Notes: generated from the sequence alone by a model not told the origin. 52,613 nucleotides of DNA from an uncultured Treponema sp. (GCA_945877425.1 CAMCRZ010000016.1:1-52613), one strand, 5' to 3'; numbered from the stretch's first letter, positions 8,671 through 16,961 are shown. A program made the numbers and translations.

Positions 8671-9435
8671 TTACATGGAAAAATCTTTTCCTAAGTAGAT
8701 TTCCCTTGCTTCCGGCGATTTCAAAATATCTTCCTTATTTCCCTGTGTAATAATTTGTCCTGAAGAAATAATTATACCTCTGTCTGTAATTTCCAGTGTA
8801 TCGCGGACATTGTGGTCTGTTATGAGTATGCCTATGCCTCTTTGTGCAAGAAGCTTGATTATTCCCTTAATGTCTGCAACTGCAATAGGGTCAATTCCTG
8901 CAAAAGGTTCGTCAAGAAGCAGAAACTTAGGCTCAATTGCAAGAGAACGTGCTATTTCCGTACGACGTCTTTCTCCGCCTGAAAGAGTGTAAGCCTGCTG
9001 TTTGCGGATACGTCCAATGGCAAATTCTTCTATAAGTTCTTCAAGGTGATTTTTCTTCTGTTCTTTAGTTAAGTCTTTGCGGCGTTCAAGAATTGCCCAG
9101 ATGTTTTCTTCTACAGTTAATTTGCGGAAAACGGAAGGTTCCTGAGGCAAATACGAAATGCCAAGCTGTGCACGTTTGTACATTGGAAGCTTTGTAATGC
9201 AGTTATCGTCTAGAAAAATATCGCCGGAAGTTGGTTTGTAAAATCCTACAATCATATAGAAACTTGTGGTTTTTCCGGCTCCGTTTGGTCCAAGCAAGCC
9301 TACAACTTCTCCAGTGTGCATGGAAAAATCAATTCCACGGACAACTTTTTTTCTTCCAAAAGCCTTAAATAAAGATGAAACTCGTAAAGTAGAATATTCC
9401 TGAGAAACTGTATTTTCCTGAAGTTCACTGCTCAT
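8671..9435 (-). CDS. lptB: LPS export ABC transporter ATPase LptB
   Basis: LptB drives extraction of lipopolysaccharide or similar glycolipid from the inner membrane. The 254-residue product has Walker A GPNGAGKTT, the LptB-typical segment ISYLPQEPSVFRKLTVEENI, signature LSGGERRRTEIARSLA, Walker B FLLLDEPFAGIDP, and ILITDHNVRDTLEITDR containing the switch His. The frame is open further upstream, but ATG 9435 follows GGAGG with six-base spacing and is chosen. It overlaps the end of lptA by 11 bases. No lptF or lptG permease gene is in the window. Confidence 0.93.
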   Translation of the reverse strand: MSSELQENTVSQEYSTLRVSSLFKAFGRKKVVRGIDFSMHTGEVVGLLGPNGAGKTTSFYMIVGFYKPTSGDIFLDDNCITKLPMYKRAQLGISYLPQEPSVFRKLTVEENIWAILERRKDLTKEQKKNHLEELIEEFAIGRIRKQQAYTLSGGERRRTEIARSLAIEPKFLLLDEPFAGIDPIAVADIKGIIKLLAQRGIGILITDHNVRDTLEITDRGIIISSGQIITQGNKEDILKSPEAREIYLGKDFSM

Positions 9436-10159
9436 CTGTTCCTCCGGTAGAATTTTCTTTGTCTGCATTTGATTCAGTTGCGGATAAATCAGCTGTATTT
9501 GATTCAGACGGCTTTTCCGCTGCTGAAGAATTCTGTTCTTTTGTAGTTGTAATTGAACCTTTTACACGTCCGTCTAAAGTAATTTCCTGGGTTTCAAGAT
9601 TAAGCGTAATGTCCTGGGCGCGGAATGTATCTTTGCCTTGTACAATTTTTGGGTTGCCCGTCATTTCCAGAACCTGCTGGTTTTTCCTGTAAATTGCATA
9701 GGCTGCAGTACAATTGTTTTCTTTTTGCAAAATGCTTACCTGAATCTGCATAACGGCTATGTCAGTTTTCTGGTTGTATTCGATTATTTCGGCATCAGCG
9801 GTAACATCATTTTCAGAATCAACTAAATGCACGCCGTTTTCCAAAGTGGCAATTTCTGTTTCCCTGTCGTACTTCATTGAAGAACAGGTAAATTCCATAT
9901 TGTTCTGTAAGTTTAAGCCTTTTACGTTTCCTTCTGCACTTATTCTCCTAAAATCTTTGCCGGAAAGTTCGATTGTATCTGCAAAAATTTCCATTGTTTT
10001 TGTCTTTACGTGAGCGTTTCCCGTTAGCACAGACTTGTTGCTGGAATTTCCTGCAGTTCCGCTCATTTTATTGGCAGAAAAAGTTATTTCTTCGGCAAAA
10101 AGCGGCTGTACAGAAATTGCAATAAAAGTTAAAACCGTAAAGATAAGCGTTTTTTTCAT
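9425..10159 (-). CDS. lptA: LptA/OstA-like periplasmic bridge protein
   Basis: LptA forms the beta-jellyroll bridge carrying glycolipid from LptC to LptD. The 244-residue product has a cleavable signal peptide ending in PLFA near residue 22, then OstA-type repeats (EITFSANKMSG, VLTGNAHVKTKTMEIFADTIELSG, VTADAEIIEYN) to about residue 195. The last 45 residues are a Ser/Glu/Thr/Asn-rich tail of low complexity that E. coli LptA lacks. It starts inside the lptC stop (ATGA overlap) and its end overlaps lptB. The fold assignment rests on pattern and neighbours, since OstA domains diverge strongly. Confidence 0.85.
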   Translation of the reverse strand: MKKTLIFTVLTFIAISVQPLFAEEITFSANKMSGTAGNSSNKSVLTGNAHVKTKTMEIFADTIELSGKDFRRISAEGNVKGLNLQNNMEFTCSSMKYDRETEIATLENGVHLVDSENDVTADAEIIEYNQKTDIAVMQIQVSILQKENNCTAAYAIYRKNQQVLEMTGNPKIVQGKDTFRAQDITLNLETQEITLDGRVKGSITTTKEQNSSAAEKPSESNTADLSATESNADKENSTGGTDEQ

Positions 10160-10743
10160 TTAGTTTCATTCTCCGTTTGCTCTGACGGTGAAGCTTCATC
10201 TTCCGTAACAAGAATTCCTGAAACTGCTGACTCAAAATTGTAGGCTTTTGAAACACCGCTTGCAGAAAATCCCTTGCCCTGAAACTGAACGTTTTCTTTT
10301 TTTATGGAAACTAAATCTTCCTTGCCGCTTGTAAGCTGTTCCGTTTTAGACTGCCACTTTAAATTTTCCGCCTGAATTTCCATGTCTTCCGGATAATTTA
10401 AAATGTGAATGTTGCTGAATAAACTGTAAATTTCAGGTTTTGATTCAATTTCCATAAAATCGCAGTTGCCGGAAGTTTCCAGTTTGCCTTCGCTGTCCCA
10501 TGTTTGAAATTCAGCGTCTTTTGCAAAAGAGTTGCCGTCACTTCTGTACTGCTCGATTTCCGAAGAATTAAGGGTCATGGTTTTTTTGTTGTTTTCGTAA
10601 CGGCTGAATTTTGAGTTTAAAAAGATAAATTCCGGAACTTTTGCGTCTGTGTTTGTCTGCTTGCCGTAATCAAGAGAGCATGAAAAAAGGATACAAACTA
10701 ATGGAGAAAAAATAATTTTTTTAAGTTTAATTTTTTTTGCCAA
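10156..10743 (-). CDS. lptC: LptC-like protein with lipoprotein signal
   Basis: LptC receives glycolipid from LptBFG and hands it to LptA. The 195-residue product has a jellyroll-like body with FIFLNSKFSRYENNKK near 40-55 and WDSEGKLETSGNCDF near 87-101, similar in style to LptC/OstA domains. It begins with a basic then hydrophobic stretch ending in ILFSC, a lipobox with Cys22, where the E. coli protein has an uncleaved membrane helix. The start codon is TTG at 10743, supported by AGAGGA seven bases upstream. It lies 18 bases after pyrG and overlaps lptA. Moderate certainty: the family is highly divergent and position carries weight. Confidence 0.75.
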   Translation of the reverse strand: MAKKIKLKKIIFSPLVCILFSCSLDYGKQTNTDAKVPEFIFLNSKFSRYENNKKTMTLNSSEIEQYRSDGNSFAKDAEFQTWDSEGKLETSGNCDFMEIESKPEIYSLFSNIHILNYPEDMEIQAENLKWQSKTEQLTSGKEDLVSIKKENVQFQGKGFSASGVSKAYNFESAVSGILVTEDEASPSEQTENETK

Positions 10744-10761
10744 GTTTATATCCTCTTCAGG

Positions 10762-12357
10762 TTATTTTGAAATTGCTGCCTTTATAAATGCATTGAAAAG
10801 CGGATGTGGAGAAGAAGGCCTGCTTATAAATTCAGGGTGATACTGAACGCCAACGCCCCATTTATGATTTTCCCACTCAAAAGCTTCAACCTGATTGTCT
10901 GTTGTAGAGTAAGCGCTTATAACAAGACCTTTTGCATTTAAGTCCTGACTGTAATGAGGATCAAATGCATATTTTGAGCGGTGACGCTCGCTTATTAAAG
11001 TTTTGCCGTAAATTCCGTAAAGTTTGGTTCCTTCCTGGAGCTGAACTTCTGAAGTGCCAAGTTTCATTACTGTGTCGCAAGGTCCAGTCTGTTCTTCTGG
11101 AAGGCTTATAACAGCGTGCTTTGATTCCTGAACAAATTCAGTTGTGTCAGCATCGTCCCAGCCGCAAAGATTTCGTGCCGTATCAATTGCCATAAGCTGC
11201 ATTCCAAGATCTATGCCTAAAAACGGAATGTTGTGTTCCCGTGCATAAGTTACAGTTGAAAGCAGTCCAAGAAATCCTCTCTGACCATAATTGCCTGGTA
11301 TGACAATTCCGTCTAAACCTTCAAAGTAAGGAGAAATGTCTTCTGCTTTTTCAATAGTTTCTGCATCGATTTTTTTGATTTTAATTTCTGCGTTATTGCC
11401 TGTTACTGCTGCATGGAAAAGTGATTCCTGCACTGATTTATAGCAATTTTCAAGATAGTCTTTTTTGCCAACCATTCCGATTGTAACTTTTGCAGAAGGA
11501 TGATTAAGCTTGTCAAGGAAAGAGGTCCACTGGCTTATGTCTGTTTCTCTCTGCGGATAGTTGAATTTTTCAAGGATTTTTTTGTCCAGCTCTTGCTTAT
11601 GGAAAATAACAGGCAGTTCGTAAATTGATTTTTCTACATCAGGAGAAACGAACACTGAACTTGGAGAAACATTACAGAAACGTGCAATTTTCTGCTTCAT
11701 GGAATCTTCAACCAGACCTTCACATCGGCATACAAGAATATCAGGCTGAATGCCCGCCTGCTGCAGTTGTTTAACAGAAGTCTGTGTAGGCTTAGATTTC
11801 AATTCTCCGCCTGTAATAACAGGAATAAGTGTAATGTGAACGCTTATGACATTTTCTTTGCCAAGTTCACGGATAAGCTGGCGTGTTGCTTCAAGGTAAG
11901 GAACTGCTTCAATGTCGCCCACAGTTCCTCCAATTTCAACTATAACAACGTCTGCACCTGTAGAAGATGCAACGTGACGGATGCACCGCTTGATTTCATC
12001 TGTAATATGTGGAATTACCTGAACAGTTCTGCCGTTATATCGACCTGCCCTTTCATTATGAATGACATTTTCGTAAACTTTTCCTATGGAAAGACAGCTC
12101 TGGTTGTTCAGCTTAACTGTTGTAAAACGGCTGAAATTTCCCAAGTCAAGATCTGTTTCTGCACCGTCTTCCGTAACATAAACTTCTCCGTGCTGATAAG
12201 GGCTTATGTTTCCTGCATCAACGTTGATGTAAGGATCACACTTCATCATGGCAATTTTTAAGCCGCTTCCTTCAAGAAGAGTTCCGATTGTGCTGGATGC
12301 TACACCTTTTCCTAAACTAGAACAAACACCACTGGTTACAAGAATAAATTTACTCAT
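10762..12357 (-). CDS. pyrG: CTP synthase with altered glutaminase site
   Basis: CTP synthase aminates UTP to CTP using ATP and ammonia drawn from glutamine. The 531-residue protein has an intact-looking synthetase half: the P-loop SSLGKGVASS, DPYINVDAGN, SPYQHGEVYVTEDGAETDLD and GGTVGDIEAVPYLEA. The C-terminal amidotransferase half aligns throughout and keeps QYHPEF (His507, Glu509). But the nucleophile elbow reads GIDLGMQ, with Asp383 (codon GAT, 11211-11209) where GICLGMQ is expected. The oxyanion loop reads PGNYG (355-358) instead of PGGFG. Glutamine hydrolysis is therefore probably lost, leaving free ammonia as donor. The start codon lacks a clear binding site and lies about 8 bases from a predicted mRNA start. 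Confidence 0.93.
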   Translation of the reverse strand: MSKFILVTSGVCSSLGKGVASSTIGTLLEGSGLKIAMMKCDPYINVDAGNISPYQHGEVYVTEDGAETDLDLGNFSRFTTVKLNNQSCLSIGKVYENVIHNERAGRYNGRTVQVIPHITDEIKRCIRHVASSTGADVVIVEIGGTVGDIEAVPYLEATRQLIRELGKENVISVHITLIPVITGGELKSKPTQTSVKQLQQAGIQPDILVCRCEGLVEDSMKQKIARFCNVSPSSVFVSPDVEKSIYELPVIFHKQELDKKILEKFNYPQRETDISQWTSFLDKLNHPSAKVTIGMVGKKDYLENCYKSVQESLFHAAVTGNNAEIKIKKIDAETIEKAEDISPYFEGLDGIVIPGNYGQRGFLGLLSTVTYAREHNIPFLGIDLGMQLMAIDTARNLCGWDDADTTEFVQESKHAVISLPEEQTGPCDTVMKLGTSEVQLQEGTKLYGIYGKTLISERHRSKYAFDPHYSQDLNAKGLVISAYSTTDNQVEAFEWENHKWGVGVQYHPEFISRPSSPHPLFNAFIKAAISK

Positions 12358-12372
12358 GTGTCATATTTTCAC

Positions 12373-12378
12373 ATTATA
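12373..12378 (-). promoter_or_regulatory. -10 element upstream of pyrG
   Basis: A consensus TATAAT lies 15 bases before the pyrG ATG with no clear -35 partner. If used, the leader would be only about eight bases and would contain no ribosome binding site. Confidence 0.4.
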
Positions 12379-12426
12379 AGAGTTTTTGGTCAATATAAAG
12401 GAGTTTATTTTTCCAGCAGCTGAATT

Positions 12427-12837
12427 TTATGATTCTACCTGAACAATTACAGGTTTTCCGGGAAGTTTGATTTTTCTTGTCAAGGCAAATACTATGGAAG
12501 AAGATAATGTTAAAAAAAGAAGAACACACACTGACCTGAATCCGTCTGAAACTGTGGAGTTAAAGAGTCTGGCAATAGGTGATGCAAGAAAATATCCGCT
12601 TACGGCACTTAAAAACGGAAAGAGAAGGCTGAATATTCCCTGAAGAGCCTGTGCTTTTTTAGAAGTGTCTAAAATTACAACAGAGCCAGCCTTTACCTGA
12701 AGATTTTTAGGATTTGATGCTTTGTAAACAGGAGCATTTTTTGTGCAACCGGCAGTACAGGTTAAACATTCTGATTTTTCCAGATTTTTTACGCTTATAA
12801 CTTCATTTTCTATAGAAACAACAATTGCTTTGTTCAT
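12427..12837 (-). CDS. RseC/MucC-type (SoxR-reducing system) membrane protein
   Basis: The 136-residue product fits the RseC family. An N-terminal small domain has a cysteine cluster (CLTCTAGC at about 25-32), then a beta-rich region with KAGSVVILDTSKKA. Two membrane helices follow, at about 66-88 and 98-118. RseC proteins take part in SoxR reduction or sigma-E control in gamma-proteobacteria, and RnfB-linked copies suggest a redox role. No rnf genes are seen here. AAGGA precedes the ATG. The gene lies 15 bases after a TPR gene and 69 bases before pyrG. Family call is good, function inferred. Confidence 0.75.
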   Translation of the reverse strand: MNKAIVVSIENEVISVKNLEKSECLTCTAGCTKNAPVYKASNPKNLQVKAGSVVILDTSKKAQALQGIFSLLFPFLSAVSGYFLASPIARLFNSTVSDGFRSVCVLLFLTLSSSIVFALTRKIKLPGKPVIVQVES

Positions 12838-12852
12838 AATTTTTCCTTTGAT

Positions 12853-13383
12853 TTAATTTCCGGAAGATTGAAGGTCATTCAGTCTTTTGCAGCATTCTTC
12901 GTAGCCGATTTTATTTCCCAATTCTTCGTAAGTGTCTCTTAAGTTAAAGAGTGCATCGTAATAAAAAGGGTTAATGGAAAGTGCTCTTTCAAAAATTTCA
13001 CTTGCAGAAACGTAATCACCGTTTTTAAAATGAACTATGCCCAGTATGTTCCATAGGTGAATGTTGTCGGGATTTTGTGAAAGTCCTATAGAGCAGACGC
13101 CGACTGTATCAGCAAATCTGTTTGCAGAAAGAGTAATTTGTGCAAGAGTTTCAATAGTTTCTTCCCGCTCAGGATTTATTTCAAGTGCCTGATGAAGTGC
13201 TGCTTCTGCTAAATTCAAGTCTCCGCTGTCCCTGTAAGTAACGCCAAGATTAAACCAGAGAAGGTCGTTTTGTTTTTCAATAGTAATTGCTCTTATAAGG
13301 CAGTTTATTGCTTCGGTAAAGTTTCCCTGTTCAGCAAGAATTATAGCCTGATTGTTAAGCTTTTCACAACTTTCTTTTATCAT
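12853..13383 (-). CDS. Tetratricopeptide repeat protein
   Basis: The 176-residue protein is almost entirely tetratricopeptide repeats. Repeat-like helices are visible at ALIRAITIEKQNDLLWFNLGVTYRDSGDLNLAEAALHQ (broken here for description: units start near residues 13, 37, 71, 105 and 139), each with the A/G-rich spacing of 34 residues. There is no signal peptide or membrane segment, so it is probably cytoplasmic and serves as a protein-binding scaffold. AGAGG precedes the ATG. It lies 39 bases after the polyprenyl synthase gene and 15 before the RseC-like gene on the same strand. Its partner cannot be named. Confidence 0.8.
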   Translation of the reverse strand: MIKESCEKLNNQAIILAEQGNFTEAINCLIRAITIEKQNDLLWFNLGVTYRDSGDLNLAEAALHQALEINPEREETIETLAQITLSANRFADTVGVCSIGLSQNPDNIHLWNILGIVHFKNGDYVSASEIFERALSINPFYYDALFNLRDTYEELGNKIGYEECCKRLNDLQSSGN

Positions 13384-13422
13384 AAAAACCTCTGTAAAAA
13401 CATAAGAAAATTGATATTAAAT

Positions 13423-14493
13423 TCAAGGTATCATTGAAGTAAATAAATCAGTGATTTTCTTGCAGAATGTGTTCTGTTCTCCAAAAAGCCGGGCAAATTT
13501 GCTGCAGCTTTCATTTATAAGGTTTATGCCCTGAGTTCTTGCTTCTTCAACAGCGCCGCTTTCTGATAAAAGTGCAATGGCTTTTTCTACAGCAGGGCTT
13601 TCTATTCCGTTTTGGGCTGCGTCTTCAAAGTAAGAAGTTAAGGTTTTAAAATCAGAAGGATTTTTCTTTGCAAAAATAAGTACAGGAAGTGATTTTTTTC
13701 CTTCTACAATGTCATCGCCTCGTTTTTTTCCAGGATTTCCAAGAGTTAAGTTAATGACATCATCAATAATCTGAAACCCTGCGCCGATTTCTGCAGCAAC
13801 AAGAGCAGTCTTTCCGGCAAAATCATCATCAGCAGAAGCAACAAGGCATCCTGTTTTTGCACTTAAACTTGCTAAAGTTCCTGTCTTGCATTTTACCATT
13901 GCAAGGTACTCTTCAACTGAAGGAATAACGGCTTTATGTCTGTGCCATGTTATGTCCATTGCCTGTCCTAAGTGAAGCCTTCTAAGTTCAAGTGTAAGTG
14001 CTTTGTAAAGACGGTTTTTAAGTTCAAGTGAGATATCTGCTTTTTCAATAGGTGAAGCTGCCTGAAAATAGAGCCATGAGCCTGCATTTATTGCAACATC
14101 AGTTCCGTAAGTGATGTAAGCGGCTGGTTTTCCTCTTCGGCTGTCGGAATTATCTTCTATATCATCGTGGATAAGGCTTGCTGTGTGAACAAATTCAACT
14201 AAAGGCGTAAGTAAGAAAGCGTTTTGCTTGACAAGTTCAGTTTCTTTTTCCGCAAATGATGATTTTTCTGCGTATGCCAGTGCACATAAAACTAAAAACA
14301 AAGGACGCCATCTTTTTCCACCTGATTTTATTAAGTCAGATGCAGGCTGGGCAAGTGCGTTAAAGTAATCAGGTGTGACACATTCGTCTAAATGTCCGAA
14401 AAGTAAATCAGACTGTAAAAATAAACGGCTGTCTATGGCGGATAATATGCTTTCTTCTATTTTTTCTAATAAAGGCAAAAATTCTCTGTTCAT
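13423..14493 (-). CDS. Polyprenyl (isoprenyl) diphosphate synthase
   Basis: This trans-prenyltransferase condenses isopentenyl diphosphate onto an allylic primer; chain length is not readable. The 356-residue product has GGKRWRPLF near residues 56-64, the first Asp-rich motif LIHDDIEDNSDSRRGKPA at about 111-128, and the second, FQIIDDVINLT near 239-249, where the third acid of DDxxD is Asn, a variant also seen in other members. A KKRGDDIVEGK segment follows. The start ATG has no ribosome binding site. A promoter with TGGACA and TATACT lies so close that transcription would begin at or beside the ATG. It is near the head of a unit leading to TPR, rseC-like and pyrG. Confidence 0.9.
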   Translation of the reverse strand: MNREFLPLLEKIEESILSAIDSRLFLQSDLLFGHLDECVTPDYFNALAQPASDLIKSGGKRWRPLFLVLCALAYAEKSSFAEKETELVKQNAFLLTPLVEFVHTASLIHDDIEDNSDSRRGKPAAYITYGTDVAINAGSWLYFQAASPIEKADISLELKNRLYKALTLELRRLHLGQAMDITWHRHKAVIPSVEEYLAMVKCKTGTLASLSAKTGCLVASADDDFAGKTALVAAEIGAGFQIIDDVINLTLGNPGKKRGDDIVEGKKSLPVLIFAKKNPSDFKTLTSYFEDAAQNGIESPAVEKAIALLSESGAVEEARTQGINLINESCSKFARLFGEQNTFCKKITDLFTSMIP

Positions 14494-14499
14494 AACATA

Positions 14500-14528
14500 A
14501 GTATAATAAAGGAAAGCTTATGTGTCCA
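14500..14528 (-). promoter_or_regulatory. Promoter of the polyprenyl synthase gene, leaderless layout
   Basis: On the minus strand TGGACA (14528-14523) and TATACT (14505-14500) are 17 bases apart. Only six bases separate the -10 element from the ATG at 14493, so the mRNA should start at or within a base or two of the start codon. Confidence 0.65.
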
Positions 14529-14548
14529 TAAAACTGCAGGTTGTATTT

Positions 14549-15751
14549 CTAGCTGTGAGCCTTTACTGTTTCGTTCATTGCTTCTGCCATATTTTCAAGG
14601 GAAACCTGCCTTTGAACTGCACCTAATTCCCATGCAACTTTCGGCATTCCGTAAACAATGGAAGATTTTTCGTCCTGACCTAATGTCCATGCACCTTGTT
14701 TGCGCATTTCTGCAAGTTGAGCTGCACCGTCTTTTCCCATGCCTGTCATTATAACGCCTAAAGCTTTGTTCTGGTAAATCTTTGCAACTGATTCAAAAAG
14801 TACATCTGCACTCGGGCGATGACCGTTGCGCAAATCTTCTTTTGACAAGCGGATAATGTTGCACAGCGTTGATTTTTCTACTTTTATATGGAAGTCACCT
14901 GGAGCAATGTAGATTTGTCCCGGATGAATTAAGTCTCCGTCTTCTGCTTCTTTTACTGCAAGCGGACAGATTCTGTCTAAACTTCCTGCAAATTCTTTTG
15001 TAAATCCTGCAGGCATATGCTGAACAACAAGAATTGGTTTGGAAAATTTCGGGTCAAGTTTAGCAAAAACTTCACGTAAAGCGTTTGGCCCGCCAGTAGA
15101 AATTCCTAATGCAACTACTTCAATTGGTCCGCCTTCACGCAAAGGTTTTATAACGGCTGGCTCTTTTGTTACTGATTTCCACAGTGTTGGCGTAATTGTA
15201 CGTGTTAAAACAGGGCTTGTTGAAGAATTTGCCGGCTTTATTTTGTCAATAATGCCTTCTTTTACGGCTGCCTGTTCTGCCTGCTTAAGTTTTGCCTGCT
15301 GAAGGAAAAATTCTGTAGGATAAACTTCTTTTCCGTTGTTCCGTGCATATCTTCCGCCGTAAGATGCAGCTTTTTCAAGAATAGTGCCTGTTATGGAAGA
15401 AAGATCAGCTGTAATTGATCCGCCTGGCTTTGTAATAAAGTCGCTGGCACCAAGTTCGAGACACTGCATTGTAACTGCTGCACCTTTTGTTGCAATGGAA
15501 GAAAGTATAACTACAGGAATGTCTATGCCAAGCTTTTTTCTCTCCTGAAGAAATTCAACGCCAGTCATTTCAGGCATTTCAATGTCAAGGAGAATAATGT
15601 CCGGTTTTACTTGATCTAGTTTCTGGAGAAGGAATTTACCGTTCATGGCAGTTCCGGCAGTTTTCATTCCTTCTGCTGAATCAACAATTCTTGAAATAAG
15701 GTTCCGCATTAAAGCTGAATCGTCACATATCATTACTTGAATATCATCCAT
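14549..15751 (-). CDS. cheB: Chemotaxis protein-glutamate methylesterase CheB
   Basis: CheB removes methyl groups from chemoreceptor glutamates and is activated by CheA-driven phosphorylation. The 400-residue protein has an N-terminal receiver domain (MICDDSALMRN, phospho-acceptor Asp in DIILLDIEMPEMTG, about residue 56), a roughly 80-residue linker, and the C-terminal esterase domain with the nucleophile Ser in LGISTGGPNAL, the catalytic His in VVQHMPAGFTKEF and the Asp in MTGMGKDGAAQL. AGGAG precedes the ATG. It follows cheR on the same strand with a 117-base gap that contains an imperfect inverted repeat. Confidence 0.96.
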   Translation of the reverse strand: MDDIQVMICDDSALMRNLISRIVDSAEGMKTAGTAMNGKFLLQKLDQVKPDIILLDIEMPEMTGVEFLQERKKLGIDIPVVILSSIATKGAAVTMQCLELGASDFITKPGGSITADLSSITGTILEKAASYGGRYARNNGKEVYPTEFFLQQAKLKQAEQAAVKEGIIDKIKPANSSTSPVLTRTITPTLWKSVTKEPAVIKPLREGGPIEVVALGISTGGPNALREVFAKLDPKFSKPILVVQHMPAGFTKEFAGSLDRICPLAVKEAEDGDLIHPGQIYIAPGDFHIKVEKSTLCNIIRLSKEDLRNGHRPSADVLFESVAKIYQNKALGVIMTGMGKDGAAQLAEMRKQGAWTLGQDEKSSIVYGMPKVAWELGAVQRQVSLENMAEAMNETVKAHS

Positions 15752-15868
15752 TTTTTAACTCCTGGAGAAAGTCGGTACAATATGAGACGGCTTCCTACCT
15801 AAACTCTGAAACTAAAAATGTGCTGTCTGACTTAGCTGTTCTTAGTTTTCAGTAAGAATTATTATTGC

Positions 15869-16684
15869 CTATTCATTCTTTTGATAAAGACAAGCCCACT
15901 GTGTTTTTAAAAATTCAAATTTTGTATCCATTCCGAACAGACTTTCAGAATGTCCTATAAAAAGATAAGAGTGTTTTGCCATAGCAGTCCAGAATCTGTC
16001 AATTGTGGCTTTTTGTGCTGCTTCATCAAAATAGATGAGAACGTTACGGCAGAATACTACATCTAAGTTACGTGCACCGCTGTCATTCCTAAGGTTATGA
16101 TAGTCGAATCGGATTGTCTTCATAATTTCCGGCTTTACCTGATAACCGCCATCTGCTTTCGTAAAGTAAGTGGCAAGATAATTCTGAGGAATCCCTGCAA
16201 TTCTTGATTCAGGATAAAATCCCTGCTGTCCTACCATAAGTGATTTAAGGGAAATGTCAGAAGCTATTATTTCAAAAGTGTAGGGTGCAGGCAGTTTGTC
16301 TTTTAGAAGCATTGCAATGGTGTAAGGTTCTTCGCCTGTAGAGCATCCGGCACTCCATATTCTGATTTTTCTTTCCCCAGTTAATTTTTTGTTTTCTATA
16401 ACGTGAGGAATAACGTAATTGATTAGTGCGTCAAAGTGTGGCTGGTTACGGAAGAAACGAGTAAGGTTAGTTGTAATGCTGTCGAGAAAAGTTTTAAACT
16501 CACCCTGATCACTTGTAATCAGCTTATAATAGTCTTCAACATTAGTCATGCTCTTTTCTCTAAGGCGTTCTTTAAGGCGACTGTCAAGAATAGAGCGGTT
16601 AGTTTCTGAGAAAGTTATTCCGCATGAGTCATAAATGATTTTACGGAACATATTAAATTGTAAATCTGTAAGCAAATCAGCCAT
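15869..16684 (-). CDS. cheR: Chemotaxis protein methyltransferase CheR
   Basis: CheR methylates chemoreceptor glutamates with S-adenosylmethionine. The 271-residue product has the N-terminal helical domain, the SAM-binding motif IWSAGCSTGEEPYTIAMLL, and the C-terminal block DVVFCRNVLIYFD. The frame is open to a TTG at 16705, but ATG 16684 is chosen. The region upstream of it is a consensus promoter whose -10 element overlaps the extra codons, so the longer form would not be transcribed from it. No ribosome binding site precedes this ATG. cheB follows downstream, giving a matched adaptation pair. Confidence 0.94.
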   Translation of the reverse strand: MADLLTDLQFNMFRKIIYDSCGITFSETNRSILDSRLKERLREKSMTNVEDYYKLITSDQGEFKTFLDSITTNLTRFFRNQPHFDALINYVIPHVIENKKLTGERKIRIWSAGCSTGEEPYTIAMLLKDKLPAPYTFEIIASDISLKSLMVGQQGFYPESRIAGIPQNYLATYFTKADGGYQVKPEIMKTIRFDYHNLRNDSGARNLDVVFCRNVLIYFDEAAQKATIDRFWTAMAKHSYLFIGHSESLFGMDTKFEFLKTQWACLYQKNE

Positions 16685-16691
16685 ATTGAAA

Positions 16692-16720
16692 ATTATAAAC
16701 CGCAAAAATTGAATTGTAAA
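16692..16720 (-). promoter_or_regulatory. cheR promoter, leaderless layout
   Basis: On the minus strand TTTACA (16720-16715) and TATAAT (16697-16692) are 17 bases apart, close to the sigma70 consensus. Seven bases separate the -10 element from the cheR ATG, so the predicted first transcribed base is the A of the start codon or its neighbour. Confidence 0.75.
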
Positions 16721-16961
16721 CCAAAATGAATAATTTTTATAAATTTTACATTACTTTTTCCATAAGATGCCGCCCTTCTTCTTTAGGCAGAGTGTGTGCT
16801 TTGTCAGAGCGGATACTTCAGGCAAGTGAAGTTGGGTTTTGTGGATAAAACGGCAGAAAGTTTGCAGTAAAAGTATGAAAAATAAAATGTAATATTCCGT
16901 TATAAAAGTGTAAAATACCGATATTTTTTAGTAAATTCCCGTTGAAAATTCAGAAATTTCA
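16721..16961. other. Divergent intergenic region between cheR and the acyl-CoA ligase
   Basis: No gene is visible. A GC-richer patch at about 16760-16860 interrupts AT-rich flanks and holds a small perfect inverted repeat (ACTTCA / TGAAGT, 16815-16832). Its composition resembles the mosaic intergenic repeats elsewhere in the window, but I found no long shared word. Confidence 0.4.

Noticed and set aside
11767..12261. Plus-strand open frame of 164 codons inside pyrG
   Set aside because: It is antisense to conserved CTP synthase sequence and Cys/Asn/Phe-rich, as expected of a shadow frame.
12355..12372. TGTG...CACA near the pyrG start considered as a Rex operator
   Set aside because: The half-sites are spaced one base wider than the Rex pattern and the inner bases do not match, so it was not called.
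15806..15852. Imperfect inverted repeat between cheR and cheB considered as a terminator
   Set aside because: The arms differ by a bulge and no T-run follows in the direction of transcription.
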